Below, piece after piece: positions 35,703 to 45,230 of a stretch of DNA of 64,000 bases. The stretch spans positions 6,483,001 to 6,547,000 of the forward strand of contig NZ_CP134772.1 of NCBI RefSeq assembly GCF_031882575.1, written 5' to 3'. The stretch is from Pseudomonas sp. VD-NE ins. GTDB lineage: Bacteria > Pseudomonadota > Gammaproteobacteria > Pseudomonadales > Pseudomonadaceae. The notes under the pieces were generated by a model. It was given only the letters and a program-made list of their open reading frames with translations. It did no database searches and had not been told where the DNA came from. Each line of letters opens with the position of its first letter. Position 1 is the first letter of the stretch. Position numbers and translations under genes: made by a program.

Positions 35703-37373
35703 TTAACTGTCCAAAGCTTTGTATTTTTCGCGCAGGTGGTTGCGGATATACACCGCCGACAGGTTCAACGTGGCGATCACCAGCACCAGCAACAGCGCCG
35801 TGGCGTACACCAGCGGACGGGCCGCTTCGACGTTCGGGCTCTGGAAGCCGACGTCATAGATGTGGAAGCCCAGGTGCATGATCTTCTGATCCAGGTGCAG
35901 GTACGGGTAGTTGCCGTCCACCGGCAGCGACGGCGCCAGTTTCACCACACCCACCAGCATCAGCGGCGCCACTTCACCGGCGGCGCGAGCCACGGCGAGG
36001 ATCATGCCGGTCATCATTGCCGGGCTGGCCATCGGGATCACAATCTTCCACAAGGTTTCAGCCTTGGTTGCGCCGAGGGCCAACGAGCCTTCACGCACGG
36101 TACGTGGAATCCGCGCCAGACCTTCCTCGGTCGCCACAATCACCACCGGCACCGCCAGCAGTGCCAGAGTCAGCGAGGCCCAGAGCAGACCCGGGGTACC
36201 GAAGGTCGGTGCCGGCAATGCTTCAGGGAAGAACAAGCGGTCAACCGAACCACCCAGCACGTAAACGAAGAAGCCCAGACCGAATACGCCGTAAACGATC
36301 GCAGGTACACCCGCCAGGTTGTTCACCGCGATACGGATGATCCGCGTCAGGGTGTTCTGCTTGGCGTATTCCCGCAGGTACACCGCGGCCAGTACGCCGA
36401 ACGGGGTGACGATCATCGCCATGATCAGGGTCATCATCACGGTGCCGAAGATCGCCGGGAAAATCCCGCCTTCGGTGTTCGCTTCACGCGGGTCGTCCGA
36501 AAGGAACTCCCAAATCTTGCTGAAGTAGAAACCGACCTTGGTGAAGGTGCTCATCGCGTTCGGCTGGTAAGCGTGAACCACTTTGCCCAGACCGATTTCG
36601 ATCTCTTTGCCGTTGGCATCACGAGCGGTCAGCGCGTCGCGATTGAACTGCGCATGCAGATCGGCCAGACGCGCTTCGATGTCCTGATAACGCGCATTCA
36701 GCTCGGCACGCTCGGACTCCATGTCCGCTTGCGCGGTGGCGTCGAGCTTGCCTTCCAGTTCCAGTTTGCGACCGTGCAGACGGATGCGTTCCAGTCCGGC
36801 GTTGATTGCACCGATGTCGGTTTTTTCCAGCGACTTCAGTTGTGCCGCCAGACCGTTTACCCGGTTGATCCGCGCTTGCAGCTCAGGCCATGCAGCCTCG
36901 CCTTCGGCGATGACCTTGCCGTCCTGTTTGACGTTGACCAGGTAGCCGTAGAAGTTGCCCCACTCGCGACGTTCGATCGCCATCAATTCTGGCGGCGTAG
37001 TCTGGTTGGTCAGCCACTCACCGACGATCCAGGTGAAGTCGTTGCCGTTCAGGTCACGGTTGCCGACCTTGATCAGCTCGCGGGTCATGAATTCCGGGCC
37101 TTCATCCGGCACCGGCAAACCGGCGCTCTTCAGACGGGCACGGGGCACTTCTTCTTTCTGTACCACTTCACCGACGACCAGGTGATTGGCCTGACCCGGT
37201 ACGTCGTAATTGGCGTGGACCAGGTCTGCCGGCCAGAAGTGACCCAGACCGCGCACGGCAATCACTGCCAGCAGGCCAATGGTCATGATGACCGCGATGG
37301 ACACCGCGCCACCGCTGATCCAGACGCCCGGGGCGCCGCTCTTGAACCATCCTTTCAGGGAGTTCTGTTTCAC
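35703..37373 (-). CDS. pstA: Phosphate ABC transporter permease PstA
   Basis: A 556-residue permease, longer than E. coli PstA (about 296) because of a periplasmic insert of about 250 residues after the first membrane helix, the usual form in Pseudomonas. The permease core lies at about 300-545, with the EAA-type loop in EEGLARIPRTVREGSLALGATKAETLWK (cited in part: VREGSLALGATKAE). It pairs with PstC; 16 bp separate the two genes. Confidence 0.96.
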   Translation of the reverse strand: MKQNSLKGWFKSGAPGVWISGGAVSIAVIMTIGLLAVIAVRGLGHFWPADLVHANYDVPGQANHLVVGEVVQKEEVPRARLKSAGLPVPDEGPEFMTRELIKVGNRDLNGNDFTWIVGEWLTNQTTPPELMAIERREWGNFYGYLVNVKQDGKVIAEGEAAWPELQARINRVNGLAAQLKSLEKTDIGAINAGLERIRLHGRKLELEGKLDATAQADMESERAELNARYQDIEARLADLHAQFNRDALTARDANGKEIEIGLGKVVHAYQPNAMSTFTKVGFYFSKIWEFLSDDPREANTEGGIFPAIFGTVMMTLIMAMIVTPFGVLAAVYLREYAKQNTLTRIIRIAVNNLAGVPAIVYGVFGLGFFVYVLGGSVDRLFFPEALPAPTFGTPGLLWASLTLALLAVPVVIVATEEGLARIPRTVREGSLALGATKAETLWKIVIPMASPAMMTGMILAVARAAGEVAPLMLVGVVKLAPSLPVDGNYPYLHLDQKIMHLGFHIYDVGFQSPNVEAARPLVYATALLLVLVIATLNLSAVYIRNHLREKYKALDS

Positions 37374-37389
37374 AGACTTCTACCTTTGC

Positions 37390-39672
37390 TTAAAGCGACG
37401 AGTATTTCTTGCGCAGACGCTGACGAATCAGTTCTGCCAGGGTGTTCATGACGAAGGTGAACAACAGCAGCACCAGCGCCGAGAGGAACAGCACGCGGTA
37501 GTGGCTGCCGCCGACTTCCGACTCGGGCATTTCCACCGCGACGTTGGCGGCCAGGGTGCGCAGGCCTTCGAACAGGTTCATTTCCATGACCGGGGTGTTA
37601 CCGGTGGCCATCAGCACGATCATGGTTTCGCCGACCGCACGGCCCATGCCGATCATCAGCGCCGAGAAGATCCCCGGACTAGCAGTCAGGATCACCACGC
37701 GAGTCATGGTCTGCCACGGCGTGGCACCCAGCGCCAGCGAGCCAAGGGTCAGGCCGCGCGGCACACTGAACACGGCGTCTTCAGCGATCGAGTAGATGTT
37801 CGGGATCACCGCAAAGCCCATGGCCAGACCGACCACCAGAGCGTTGCGCTGGTCATAGGTGATGCCCAGGTCGTGGGAGATCCACATGCGCATGTCACCG
37901 CCGAAGAACCAGTTCTCCATGAACGGGCTCATGTACAGCGACAGCCAGCCCACGAACAGGATCACCGGAATCAGCAGCGCACTTTCCCAACCGTCCGGGA
38001 CTTTCAGGCGGATCGATTCAGGCAGGCGGCTGAAGGTGAAACCGGCGACCAGAATGCCGATCGGCAGCAACATCAACAGGCTGAAGATGCCCGGCAGATG
38101 CCCTTCGACATACGGCGCGAGGAACAGGCCGGCGAAGAAACCGAGGATCACCGTCGGCATCGCTTCCATCAGCTCGATCACCGGTTTGACCTTGCGGCGC
38201 ATGCCCGGAGCCATGAAGTAGGCGGTGTAGATCGCCGCAGCAACGGCCAGTGGCGCCGCCAGCAACATTGCGTAGAACGCAGCTTTCAGGGTGCCGAAGG
38301 TCAGTGGCGAGAGGCTCAGTTTCGGTTCGAAATCGGTGTTGGCCGCAGTCGATTGCCAGACGTATTTAGGCTCGTCGTAGTTCTCGTACCAGACCTTGCT
38401 CCACAGCGCGCTCCAGGATACTTCCGGGTGCGGGTTGTCGAGCAGCAACGGTTGCAGCTTGCCGTCGGCTTCGACGATCACACGGTTTGCGCGTGGCGAC
38501 AGACCGAACAGGCCTTGGCCTTCTACCACTTGATCGACCAGCAAGGTGCGGTGCGCGGTGCTGTGGAACACGCCGAGCTTGCCGCTGGCATCCAGAGCAA
38601 GGAAGCCCTTGCGACGCTCTTCGGCAGTAATTTCAACGATCGGCGTGGTGCCCATCTGGAAGGTACGAATCTGCTTCAGGCGTAGCTCGCCATCGGTGTC
38701 TCGGGCCATGAACCATTGGGCCAGACCACCCTTGGAGTCGCCGACGATCAGCGAGATACCACCGACCAGTTGTGTGGTCGCGGTGACTTCGGCGTCAGCG
38801 TTTTCCAGCAGTTTGTAGCGACCGTTGAGGCTCTTGTCGCGCAGGCTGAAGACGTCGGCCTGAGCGCGACCGTTGACCACGTACAGCCACTGTTGGCGCG
38901 GGTCGACGAAGATGTTTTTCACCGGCTCGGTCATCTGCGGCAGATCGATACGCTTCTGCTCGTTGGTGACTTCACCGGTCATCATGTTTTCTTCGCTGGT
39001 CAGCGACAGCACATTGAGTTGCGACCCGGTCGAACCGACCAGCATCAGCGTCGTGTCGGTGGCATTCAGGCTGACATGCTCCAGCGCGCCGCCGGCTTCG
39101 TTCAGCGCGATCGGTGCCTCACCATATGGATACTCGATGGCCGGGCTGATGGTTTTCTTGCCATCGGGGTAGCTGACTTTATAGGTGTGGCGGAACACCA
39201 GCGCCTGACCGTTGGACAGGCCCACGGCTACCAGCGGATGGCCCGGCTGGTCTTCACCAATGGAGGTCACGGTGGCACCGGCAGGCACCGGCAGATCGAC
39301 GCGCTTCAGCTCAGCGCCACTGTCGATATCAAAGAACAATGCCTGGCCCTTGTCGGAAACGCGCATGGCCACCTGATTCTGCTCTTCGAGCGAAATCATC
39401 AGCGGCTTGCCGGCATCCTGCATCCAGGCTGGGGTGATCGAGTCTTTCGCGGTCAGGTCGGCACCCTGGAACAGCGGCGCAACCACGTAGGCGAGGAAGA
39501 AGAAGATCAGGGTGATGGCTGCCAGCACCGCGAGACCGCCAACGAGGACGTACCAGCGGGTGAAGCGATCCTTGAGCGCGCGAATGCGGCGCTTGCGTTG
39601 CAGCTCAGGCGTATTGAAATCAATGCGCTTGGGAGGATTAGTAGTCATGTGGGAATTGGCCAGATCATTCAT
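37390..39672 (-). CDS. pstC: Phosphate ABC transporter permease PstC
   Basis: A 760-residue permease with one N-terminal helix (about 42-70), a periplasmic insert of about 370 residues with beta-propeller-like repeats, and the BPD_transp core (about 465-745; VPRGLTLGSLALGATPWQT is the coupling loop). The long form is typical of Pseudomonas. The ATG at 39672 has AGGGTGAG before it; an alternative start at 39648 (MTTNPPKR) lacks such a site. A Pho box ends only 23 bp upstream. Confidence 0.96.
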   Translation of the reverse strand: MNDLANSHMTTNPPKRIDFNTPELQRKRRIRALKDRFTRWYVLVGGLAVLAAITLIFFFLAYVVAPLFQGADLTAKDSITPAWMQDAGKPLMISLEEQNQVAMRVSDKGQALFFDIDSGAELKRVDLPVPAGATVTSIGEDQPGHPLVAVGLSNGQALVFRHTYKVSYPDGKKTISPAIEYPYGEAPIALNEAGGALEHVSLNATDTTLMLVGSTGSQLNVLSLTSEENMMTGEVTNEQKRIDLPQMTEPVKNIFVDPRQQWLYVVNGRAQADVFSLRDKSLNGRYKLLENADAEVTATTQLVGGISLIVGDSKGGLAQWFMARDTDGELRLKQIRTFQMGTTPIVEITAEERRKGFLALDASGKLGVFHSTAHRTLLVDQVVEGQGLFGLSPRANRVIVEADGKLQPLLLDNPHPEVSWSALWSKVWYENYDEPKYVWQSTAANTDFEPKLSLSPLTFGTLKAAFYAMLLAAPLAVAAAIYTAYFMAPGMRRKVKPVIELMEAMPTVILGFFAGLFLAPYVEGHLPGIFSLLMLLPIGILVAGFTFSRLPESIRLKVPDGWESALLIPVILFVGWLSLYMSPFMENWFFGGDMRMWISHDLGITYDQRNALVVGLAMGFAVIPNIYSIAEDAVFSVPRGLTLGSLALGATPWQTMTRVVILTASPGIFSALMIGMGRAVGETMIVLMATGNTPVMEMNLFEGLRTLAANVAVEMPESEVGGSHYRVLFLSALVLLLFTFVMNTLAELIRQRLRKKYSSL

Positions 39673-39694
39673 GCGCTCACCCTAGCGATCCTGT

Positions 39695-39712
39695 ATGACA
39701 GAAAGATGACAA
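39695..39712 (-). promoter_or_regulatory. Pho box upstream of pstC
   Basis: On the minus strand TTGTCAT-CTTT-CTGTCAT, nearly the consensus PhoB site, with a possible third half-site further upstream (39717-39723). It indicates that pstCAB-phoU has its own PhoB-dependent start besides read-through from pstS. Confidence 0.85.
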
Positions 39713-39774
39713 TGCAGTGACGCAGCAAATCCACCGCCAGCGGGACTGGCAGAGGATCAAAAATTTGAGGTGTG

Positions 39775-39840
39775 TAAAAGGCCGGTCTGCGCGCAGATCC
39801 GGCCTTTTACCTGAGTCCGGTGGGGTTCACCCCGGACTCA
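39775..39840 (-). terminator. Two hairpins between pstS and pstC (partial terminator)
   Basis: On the minus strand the pstS stop is followed by a TGAGTCCGG/CCGGACTCA hairpin (39812-39840) and then by a hairpin with GTAAAAGGCCGG and CCGGCCTTTTAC arms (39775-39811). The second resembles a rho-independent terminator in both directions. It would allow pstS to be made in excess over pstCAB. Confidence 0.75.
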
Positions 39841-39845
39841 ATTTG

Positions 39846-40847
39846 TTACTTTTTTGCGACTTCAGCGCCGCCTTCCTGCAGACCCAGGTCAGCCAGTGCT
39901 TTTGCAGCAACCTTGGCTGGCAGTGGGATGTAGCCGTCTTTCACTACCACTTCCTGGCCCTGCTTCGACAGCACCAGTTTCACGAACTCAGCTTCCAGCG
40001 GAGCCAGAGGCTTGTTCGGGGCTTTGTTGACGTACACGTAGAGGAAACGCGACAGCGGGTATTTGCCGTTCAGGGCGTTTTCTTCGGTGTCTTCGATGAA
40101 GTCAGTGCTGCCCTTCTTCGACAGCGCAACGGTTTTCACGCTAGCGGTTTTGTAGCCGATGCCCGAGTAACCGATGCCGTTCAGCGAGGAGCTGATCGAC
40201 TGCACAACCGACGCCGAACCTGGTTGTTCGTTGACGTTCGGTTTGTAGTCGCCTTTGCACAGGGCTTCTTCTTTGAAGTAGCCGTAGGTGCCGGATACCG
40301 AGTTACGACCGAACAGTTGTACTGGCTTGTTGGCCAGGTCGCCGGTCACGCCCAGGTCGCCCCAGGTTTTCACGTCGGCTTTGGCGCCGCACAGACGGGT
40401 CGACGAGAAGATCGCATCAACCTGTTCCATGGTCAGATGCTGGATCGGGTTGTCCTTGTGTACGAAAACGGCCAGGGCATCCACGGCAACCGGGATAGCG
40501 GTTGGCTTGTAGCCGTACTTCTGCTCGAAGGCCGCCAGTTCGGTGTCCTTCATCTTGCGGCTCATCGGGCCCAGGTTGGAGGTGCCTTCAGTCAGCGCAG
40601 GTGGCGCAGTGGCGGAGCCAGCGGCCTGAATCTGGATGTTGACGTTCGGGTATTCTTTTTTGTAGTTCTCAGCCCAGAGGGTCATGAGGTTGGCCAGGGT
40701 ATCGGAGCCGACGCTGGACAGGTTGCCCGACACACCAGTGGTCTTGGTGTAGCTCGGGATAGCAGGGTCAACAGCGGCGAACGCGTTGGCAGTCGCAACG
40801 CCAGCAGCGACAAAAGTCATTGCCGCCATCAAACGCTTCAGTTTCAT
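39846..40847 (-). CDS. pstS: Periplasmic phosphate-binding protein PstS
   Basis: A 333-residue substrate-binding protein with a signal peptide (cleavage after ANAFA at about 25). It contains the phosphate-contact stretches [17 protein letters not shown] and [19 protein letters not shown] of the Pseudomonas PstS type. It delivers phosphate to PstC-PstA. A Pho box lies 79 bp upstream. Confidence 0.97.
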   Translation of the reverse strand: MKLKRLMAAMTFVAAGVATANAFAAVDPAIPSYTKTTGVSGNLSSVGSDTLANLMTLWAENYKKEYPNVNIQIQAAGSATAPPALTEGTSNLGPMSRKMKDTELAAFEQKYGYKPTAIPVAVDALAVFVHKDNPIQHLTMEQVDAIFSSTRLCGAKADVKTWGDLGVTGDLANKPVQLFGRNSVSGTYGYFKEEALCKGDYKPNVNEQPGSASVVQSISSSLNGIGYSGIGYKTASVKTVALSKKGSTDFIEDTEENALNGKYPLSRFLYVYVNKAPNKPLAPLEAEFVKLVLSKQGQEVVVKDGYIPLPAKVAAKALADLGLQEGGAEVAKK

Positions 40848-40925
40848 GCCTTACTCCTAGCAGATAGGGTGTGTTAAGTCGGGGCCAAGTATCAGCAGGC
40901 CGTGTGAACACTCTATGGCTGAAAT

Positions 40926-40943
40926 ATGACAATTGGATGAAAG
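40926..40943 (-). promoter_or_regulatory. Pho box upstream of pstS
   Basis: On the minus strand CTTTCAT-CCAA-TTGTCAT, a 7-4-7 PhoB site with two departures from consensus. Spacing to the pstS ATG leaves ample room for a promoter and leader. Confidence 0.8.
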
Positions 40944-40986
40944 GCCAGCATCCGGGTTTTTTACTGGATGATTCGTGGTGCCCCCA

Positions 40987-41052
40987 TTCGCGAGCAGGCT
41001 CGCTCCCACAGTTGAAATGCATTCCAAATGTGGGAGCGAGCCTGCTCGCGAA
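40987..41052. repeat. REP pair with perfect 24-bp arms
   Basis: TTCGCGAGCAGGCTCGCTCC(CACA) and its exact complement, separated by 18 bp. It lies between pstS and the MFS gene and can form a very stable hairpin that may end transcription from the MFS gene. Confidence 0.92.
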
Positions 41053-41082
41053 GGCGCCGGGACTATTGAGGGAGATTTCGGA

Positions 41083-42381
41083 TCAGCGCCCCTTCTTCCA
41101 GAGCCATGCTCCCACCAGAATCCCCATCGCGCACAGCACCGCCACATAGTAGGCAGGCCCCATCGCGCTTTCTTTCAGCAGCAGGCTCACCACCATCGGC
41201 GTCAAACCACCAAAGATCGCGTAAGCGACGTTGTACGAGAACGACAACCCGCTGAAGCGCACCACCGGCGGAAATGCTTTAACCATCACATACGGCACCG
41301 CACCAATCGTGCCGACCAGAAAACCGGTCAGCGCGTACAGCGGAAACAACCAGTTCGGGTGATCGGCGAGGCTGTGATAGAAGGTCCAGGAGCTGATCAG
41401 CAAGCCCAGGCAACCAAATACGAACACACGACCGGCACCGAAGCGATCCGCCAGCGCGCCGGAAATGATGCAGCCGACGCTCAGGAACACGATCGCCAGG
41501 CTGTTCGATTGCAACGACTCGGTCGGCGTGAAGTGATAGACCGTTTGCAGCACGGTCGGGGTCATCAGGATCACCACAACGATCCCGGCCGACAGCAACC
41601 AGGTCAGCAGCATCGAGATCGCAATCGCGCCGCGATGGTCACGCAGCACTGCGCGCAACGGCACTTCTTCAGCCAAGGCTTTACGCAGTTGCAGTTCGGC
41701 AAATACCGGGGTTTCGTGCAGCCAACGGCGCAGGTAGACCGAGAACAGGCCGAACACGCCGCCCAGCAGGAACGGGATCCGCCAGGCGTAATCGGATACT
41801 TCCGCCGGCGTATAGATGCTGTTGATCGCCGTGGCCACCAGCGAGCCGAGCAAAATACCGGCGGTCAGGCCGCTGGTGAGGGTGCCACAGGCATAACCCA
41901 TGTGCTTTTGCGGTACGTGTTCGGAAACGAAGACCCAGGCGCCCGGTACTTCGCCGCCAATCGCCGCGCCCTGAATCACCCGCATCAATAGAAGCAGGAT
42001 CGGCGCCCACATGCCGATCTGTGCATACGTTGGCAGCAGGCCCATGATCAGGGTCGGCACGGCCATCATGAAAATGCTCAGGGTGAACATCTTCTTGCGC
42101 CCCAGCAGATCGCCGAAGTGCGCCATGACGATGCCGCCCAACGGGCGCGCGAGGTAGCCGGCGGCGAAGATGCCGAAGGTCTGCATCAGGCGCAGCCACT
42201 CGGGCATGTCGGCCGGGAAGAACAACTTGCCGACCACGGTGGCGAAGAAAACGAAGATGATGAAATCGTAGAATTCCAGCGCACCGCCAAGGGCGGACAG
42301 CGACAGAGTCTTGTAGTCATTGCGGGTCAACGGTCGTGCGGGTTGCTCGGGCTGCGCGAGGCTCGAAGGCGCTGTGGTCAT
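41083..42381 (-). CDS. MFS transporter of the metabolite:H+ symporter family
   Basis: A 432-residue transporter with about 12 membrane segments. The loop 2-3 motif is GYLARPLGGIVMAHFGDLLGRKKM (in part: FGDLLGRKKMF), and an RVIQGAAIGGEVPGAWV segment is typical of the ProP/ShiA/citrate branch. The ATG at 42381 gives the usual short cytosolic N-terminus; the frame extends upstream to 42552 without support. By location it matches PA5370. Substrate is unknown, likely a carboxylate or betaine-type solute. Confidence 0.9.
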   Translation of the reverse strand: MTTAPSSLAQPEQPARPLTRNDYKTLSLSALGGALEFYDFIIFVFFATVVGKLFFPADMPEWLRLMQTFGIFAAGYLARPLGGIVMAHFGDLLGRKKMFTLSIFMMAVPTLIMGLLPTYAQIGMWAPILLLLMRVIQGAAIGGEVPGAWVFVSEHVPQKHMGYACGTLTSGLTAGILLGSLVATAINSIYTPAEVSDYAWRIPFLLGGVFGLFSVYLRRWLHETPVFAELQLRKALAEEVPLRAVLRDHRGAIAISMLLTWLLSAGIVVVILMTPTVLQTVYHFTPTESLQSNSLAIVFLSVGCIISGALADRFGAGRVFVFGCLGLLISSWTFYHSLADHPNWLFPLYALTGFLVGTIGAVPYVMVKAFPPVVRFSGLSFSYNVAYAIFGGLTPMVVSLLLKESAMGPAYYVAVLCAMGILVGAWLWKKGR

Positions 42382-42756
42382 GGCAAGGGCTTCTCTTATA
42401 GTCGGATCTGCCGCCACAACAACGCTGGCGGTGGCTTGGGCAGGTTCGGCACCATAGCAAATTGTTCGAAAAAGCACATAGAGGCGCGTATTTGACGGTC
42501 GAAATGAGAACCGGATGGTCGTCGTGGAGTCTACCGACCGATATACTCGCAACCTGCTCCGGTTTGTAGGGGTTGCTGTGCGAAAACGTCGTTGGCCCGA
42601 CCTTTGCTCGGGATTAGCCGGTTTCGCAGAGTTTCTCCTTAGGCGCCTGATGGAAAACGTGACGAACGTAGTAGGTTCGGTGCTGAATCGTTTTTCCCGA
42701 AGACGGCTACCACCAGCAGTACCAACGAAGAGTCACGGGTCAGAGGCACCCCCGGC
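42382..42756. other. Intergenic region between MFS gene and thioesterase gene
   Basis: A 375-bp divergent promoter region. I see no gene with family features and no Pho box. TATACT near 42540 could be a -10 element for the thioesterase gene, but no good -35 accompanies it. Confidence 0.5.
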
Positions 42757-43161
42757 ATGATAGAGCTCGAACAAGAAGATCCGATCCCGCAAGGCGACCT
42801 GGCCTTGCAAATCACCGCACTTCCACGCGAAACCAATGGCTTTGGCGATATTTTCGGCGGCTGGCTGGTGGCACAGATGGATTTGGCCGGCACCGCAATG
42901 GCCAGCCGCGTCGCTGGTGGCCGCGTTGCCACGGTTGCCATCGATCGCATGGCGTTTCTCGTGCCGGTCGCTGTCGGCGCGCAATTGTCCTTTTATACCC
43001 AGACCCTGGAAATCGGCCGCAGCTCGATCCAGATGATGGTTGAAGTGTGGAGCGACGACCCGCTGTCCAGCGAGTGGCGTAAAGTGACCGAAGCGGTATT
43101 CGTCTTCGTCGCCATCGACGGCAGCGGTCGCACCCGCTCGGTTCCGCCACGCGCGCGCTAA
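42757..43161 (+). CDS. Acyl-CoA thioesterase, YciA-like hotdog fold
   Basis: A 134-residue single hotdog-fold thioesterase that cleaves acyl-CoA to free acid and CoA. The motif NGFGDIFGGWLVAQMDLAG at about 27-45 holds the catalytic Asp (usually written GDIFGGWLLSQMD in YciA). The C-terminus is basic. It probably stands alone; the mutarotase-like gene begins 57 bp further on. Confidence 0.92.
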   Translation: MIELEQEDPIPQGDLALQITALPRETNGFGDIFGGWLVAQMDLAGTAMASRVAGGRVATVAIDRMAFLVPVAVGAQLSFYTQTLEIGRSSIQMMVEVWSDDPLSSEWRKVTEAVFVFVAIDGSGRTRSVPPRAR

Positions 43162-43218
43162 ACCTCGTGGCCGTTTGACGGTCGATAGTGGTCCTTGTTA
43201 CTGATCGAGAGCTGTCCC

Positions 43219-44118
43219 ATGAACACGCCCAACGTTGAAGCGGTGAAACTGGATGAACTGAACTGCTGGCGCATCCGCCATGGTCAGGCCGAAGTGCTGG
43301 TGGCCCAGCAAGGCGCGCACATCCTCAGTTACCAGATCGATGGCCAGCCGCCGATCATCTGGCTCAACGACAAGGCCGTGTTCAAGACAGGCCAGAGCAT
43401 CCGTGCCGGTGTGCCGGTGTGCTGGCCGTGGTTCGGCAAGTTCGAACGCAACCCGCAGAACGTGCAGGCCATGTACACCGGTGAGCAACCGGCACCCGCG
43501 CACGGTCTGGTGCGGGCGATGGATTGGGAGCTGGGCGGCATCGAATCAGAGGCTGAAGGTGTCAAGGTCGAATTCAAGCTGCCCTACCCCGAAGGTGGCC
43601 TGCCGGGCTGGCCGCATCAGGTCGATCTGACCCTGACCCTGCATTTGTCCGAGCAACTGAGTTTCAGCCTGACCAGCCATAACCATGGCAGTGACACCGT
43701 CAGCCTGAGTCAGGCACTGCACACGTATTTCGCGGTCAGTGATGTGCGCAATGTGCAGGTCGATGGCGTGGATGGTTTGAACTACATCGAGACGCTGGAT
43801 GACTGGAAGACCAACAGCCAGCAAGGCGATCTGCATTTTGCCGGTGAGACCGACCGTATCTATCTCGACGCTCCACCACAACTGAGCATTGTCGATCCGG
43901 CCTGGGAACGGCGCATTGTGCTGACGGCTACGGGCTCACGCACGGCGGTGATCTGGAACCCGTGGATCGACCGCGCGGCAGCGCTGGCGGATATGGATAA
44001 CGATGGCTGGCAGCGCATGTTGTGCATCGAGACGGCGAATGTGATGGATGACATCGTGAGCCTGGCGCCGGGCGCGAGCCACACCATGGGCGTCAGTGTC
44101 GCCCGCGAACCGCACTAA
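43219..44118 (+). CDS. D-hexose-6-phosphate mutarotase-like protein (YeaD family)
   Basis: A 299-residue aldose-1-epimerase superfamily protein of the glucose-6-phosphate 1-epimerase type. It has QQGAHILSYQIDGQPPIIWL near 33-52, the RAGVPVCWPWFG stretch near 72-83, catalytic His in PAHGLVRAMDW near 105 and Glu in the C-terminal CIETANV. It interconverts anomers of sugar phosphates. The ATG at 43219 gives the family N-terminus. Confidence 0.9.
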   Translation: MNTPNVEAVKLDELNCWRIRHGQAEVLVAQQGAHILSYQIDGQPPIIWLNDKAVFKTGQSIRAGVPVCWPWFGKFERNPQNVQAMYTGEQPAPAHGLVRAMDWELGGIESEAEGVKVEFKLPYPEGGLPGWPHQVDLTLTLHLSEQLSFSLTSHNHGSDTVSLSQALHTYFAVSDVRNVQVDGVDGLNYIETLDDWKTNSQQGDLHFAGETDRIYLDAPPQLSIVDPAWERRIVLTATGSRTAVIWNPWIDRAAALADMDNDGWQRMLCIETANVMDDIVSLAPGASHTMGVSVAREPH

Positions 44119-44138
44119 CCAGCACTGCAATACAAAAT

Positions 44139-44223
44139 GTGGGAGCGAGCCTGCTCGCGAAGGCGTTGTATCAGTCAACATTCAAATGACTGATACACCG
44201 CTTTCGCGAGCAGGCTCGCTCCC
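44139..44223. repeat. REP doublet after the mutarotase gene
   Basis: TGTGGGAGCGAGCCTGCTCG and the complementary CTTTCGCGAGCAGGCTCGCT, with inner GTATCAGTCA/TGACTGATAC pairing; a complete REPIN-like unit between convergent genes. Confidence 0.9.
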
Positions 44224-44244
44224 TAAGTTGTTTGGTGGTGATTG

Positions 44245-44781
44245 TTAGAGATCGGACTCCTGCACCACCCGCACTTTGTCCGCCTCCAGCGCATACGCCG
44301 CGTCAGCCAGATCATTGCTGACCTTCTCGACCTTCAGCGTGCCGGTCACCCACAGCGGCGTGTAGATATCGTCCAGCTTCAAACCCTTCGGATAGCGCAC
44401 CAGCACCAGTTGATTCGGTGGCGGTGGCGGCACGTGGATGCAGGCGCCCGGGTAAGGCACGAGGAAGAACAGCGTGCTGCGGCCCTTGGCGTCGGACTCC
44501 AGCGGCACCGGATAACCACCGATGCGGATGTGCTTGTCGTTCATCGACGCCACGGTTTTGGTCGAATACATCACCGCCGGCAGACCTTTGGCCTGCTTCA
44601 TCCCGCCCTTCTCGGTAAAGGTGCCGGTGGCTTCCGGGGAGTTGTGATCGATTTCAGGCATGGCCTCAAGGGCCTTTTGGTCCGACTTGGGCATCAGTTC
44701 GAGCCAGTCGGTTTCCGGCAGTTCGCCGGCGTGGGCCAAACCGCTGCCCAGGAAAAGGAGAGTCAACAGAAGACGGCGCAT
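44245..44781 (-). CDS. Exported DUF3299-family protein
   Basis: A 178-residue protein with a signal peptide (RRLLLTLLFLGSGLAHA, cleavage near 18). The mature part has WLELMP at its start and FFLVPYPGACIHVPPPPPNQ, the hallmark of the DUF3299 family. Family function is unknown; the GACIHVPPPP motif recalls metal-site loops. The ATG at 44781 is chosen because it starts the signal peptide. Confidence 0.88.
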   Translation of the reverse strand: MRRLLLTLLFLGSGLAHAGELPETDWLELMPKSDQKALEAMPEIDHNSPEATGTFTEKGGMKQAKGLPAVMYSTKTVASMNDKHIRIGGYPVPLESDAKGRSTLFFLVPYPGACIHVPPPPPNQLVLVRYPKGLKLDDIYTPLWVTGTLKVEKVSNDLADAAYALEADKVRVVQESDL

Positions 44782-44874
44782 GAAAGTGCTCGGTATAGAA
44801 AGGAAGGAACGCTGAATCGCCGAGCATTCTAGCCCTCCCGGCCACATTGGCAGAGAGGGCTTTGTCGCTTTGGA

Positions 44875-45120
44875 TCAGTTCTTTTTGATCAGGCCGTAGA
44901 TAACCAGCAACACGATCGCGCCGACCAGTGCGCCGATGAAGCCTGCGCCCTGACCTGCCTGATAGATGCCCAAGGCCTGGCCGCCGTAAGTGGCCGCCAG
45001 CGAACCGCCGATACCGAGCAGGATGGTCATGATCCAGCCCATGCTGTCATCGCCCGGTTTCAGGAACCGCGCCAGCAGGCCGACGATCAAGCCGATAAAG
45101 ATGGTTCCGATAATTCCCAT
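44875..45120 (-). CDS. GlsB/YeaQ/YmgE-type small membrane protein
   Basis: An 81-residue protein with three short glycine-rich membrane segments and the signature GLLARFLKPGDDSMGWIMT near 14-32. Proteins of this transglycosylase-associated family are stress-induced inner-membrane components without proven activity. AGGG precedes the ATG. Confidence 0.93.
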   Translation of the reverse strand: MGIIGTIFIGLIVGLLARFLKPGDDSMGWIMTILLGIGGSLAATYGGQALGIYQAGQGAGFIGALVGAIVLLVIYGLIKKN

Positions 45121-45230
45121 GGCAATTCCCTCTCAGTAGTAGATATGCGAAGCCTAGTCAGACTTTGGCATCCTGCCATGAGAGAACGGCGGCCCCTGAA
45201 TGGTTCCGCCGCTGCCACATGAAACTGTCG

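Noticed and set aside
37279..38685. Plus-strand open frame of 468 codons opposite pstC
   Set aside because: Shadow of the well-conserved pstC and pstA genes; His/Gln/Arg-rich with no family feature.
42515..42760. 81-codon plus-strand frame before the thioesterase gene
   Set aside because: Arg/Val-rich, no ribosome site, and ends just inside the thioesterase start; probably part of the promoter region.
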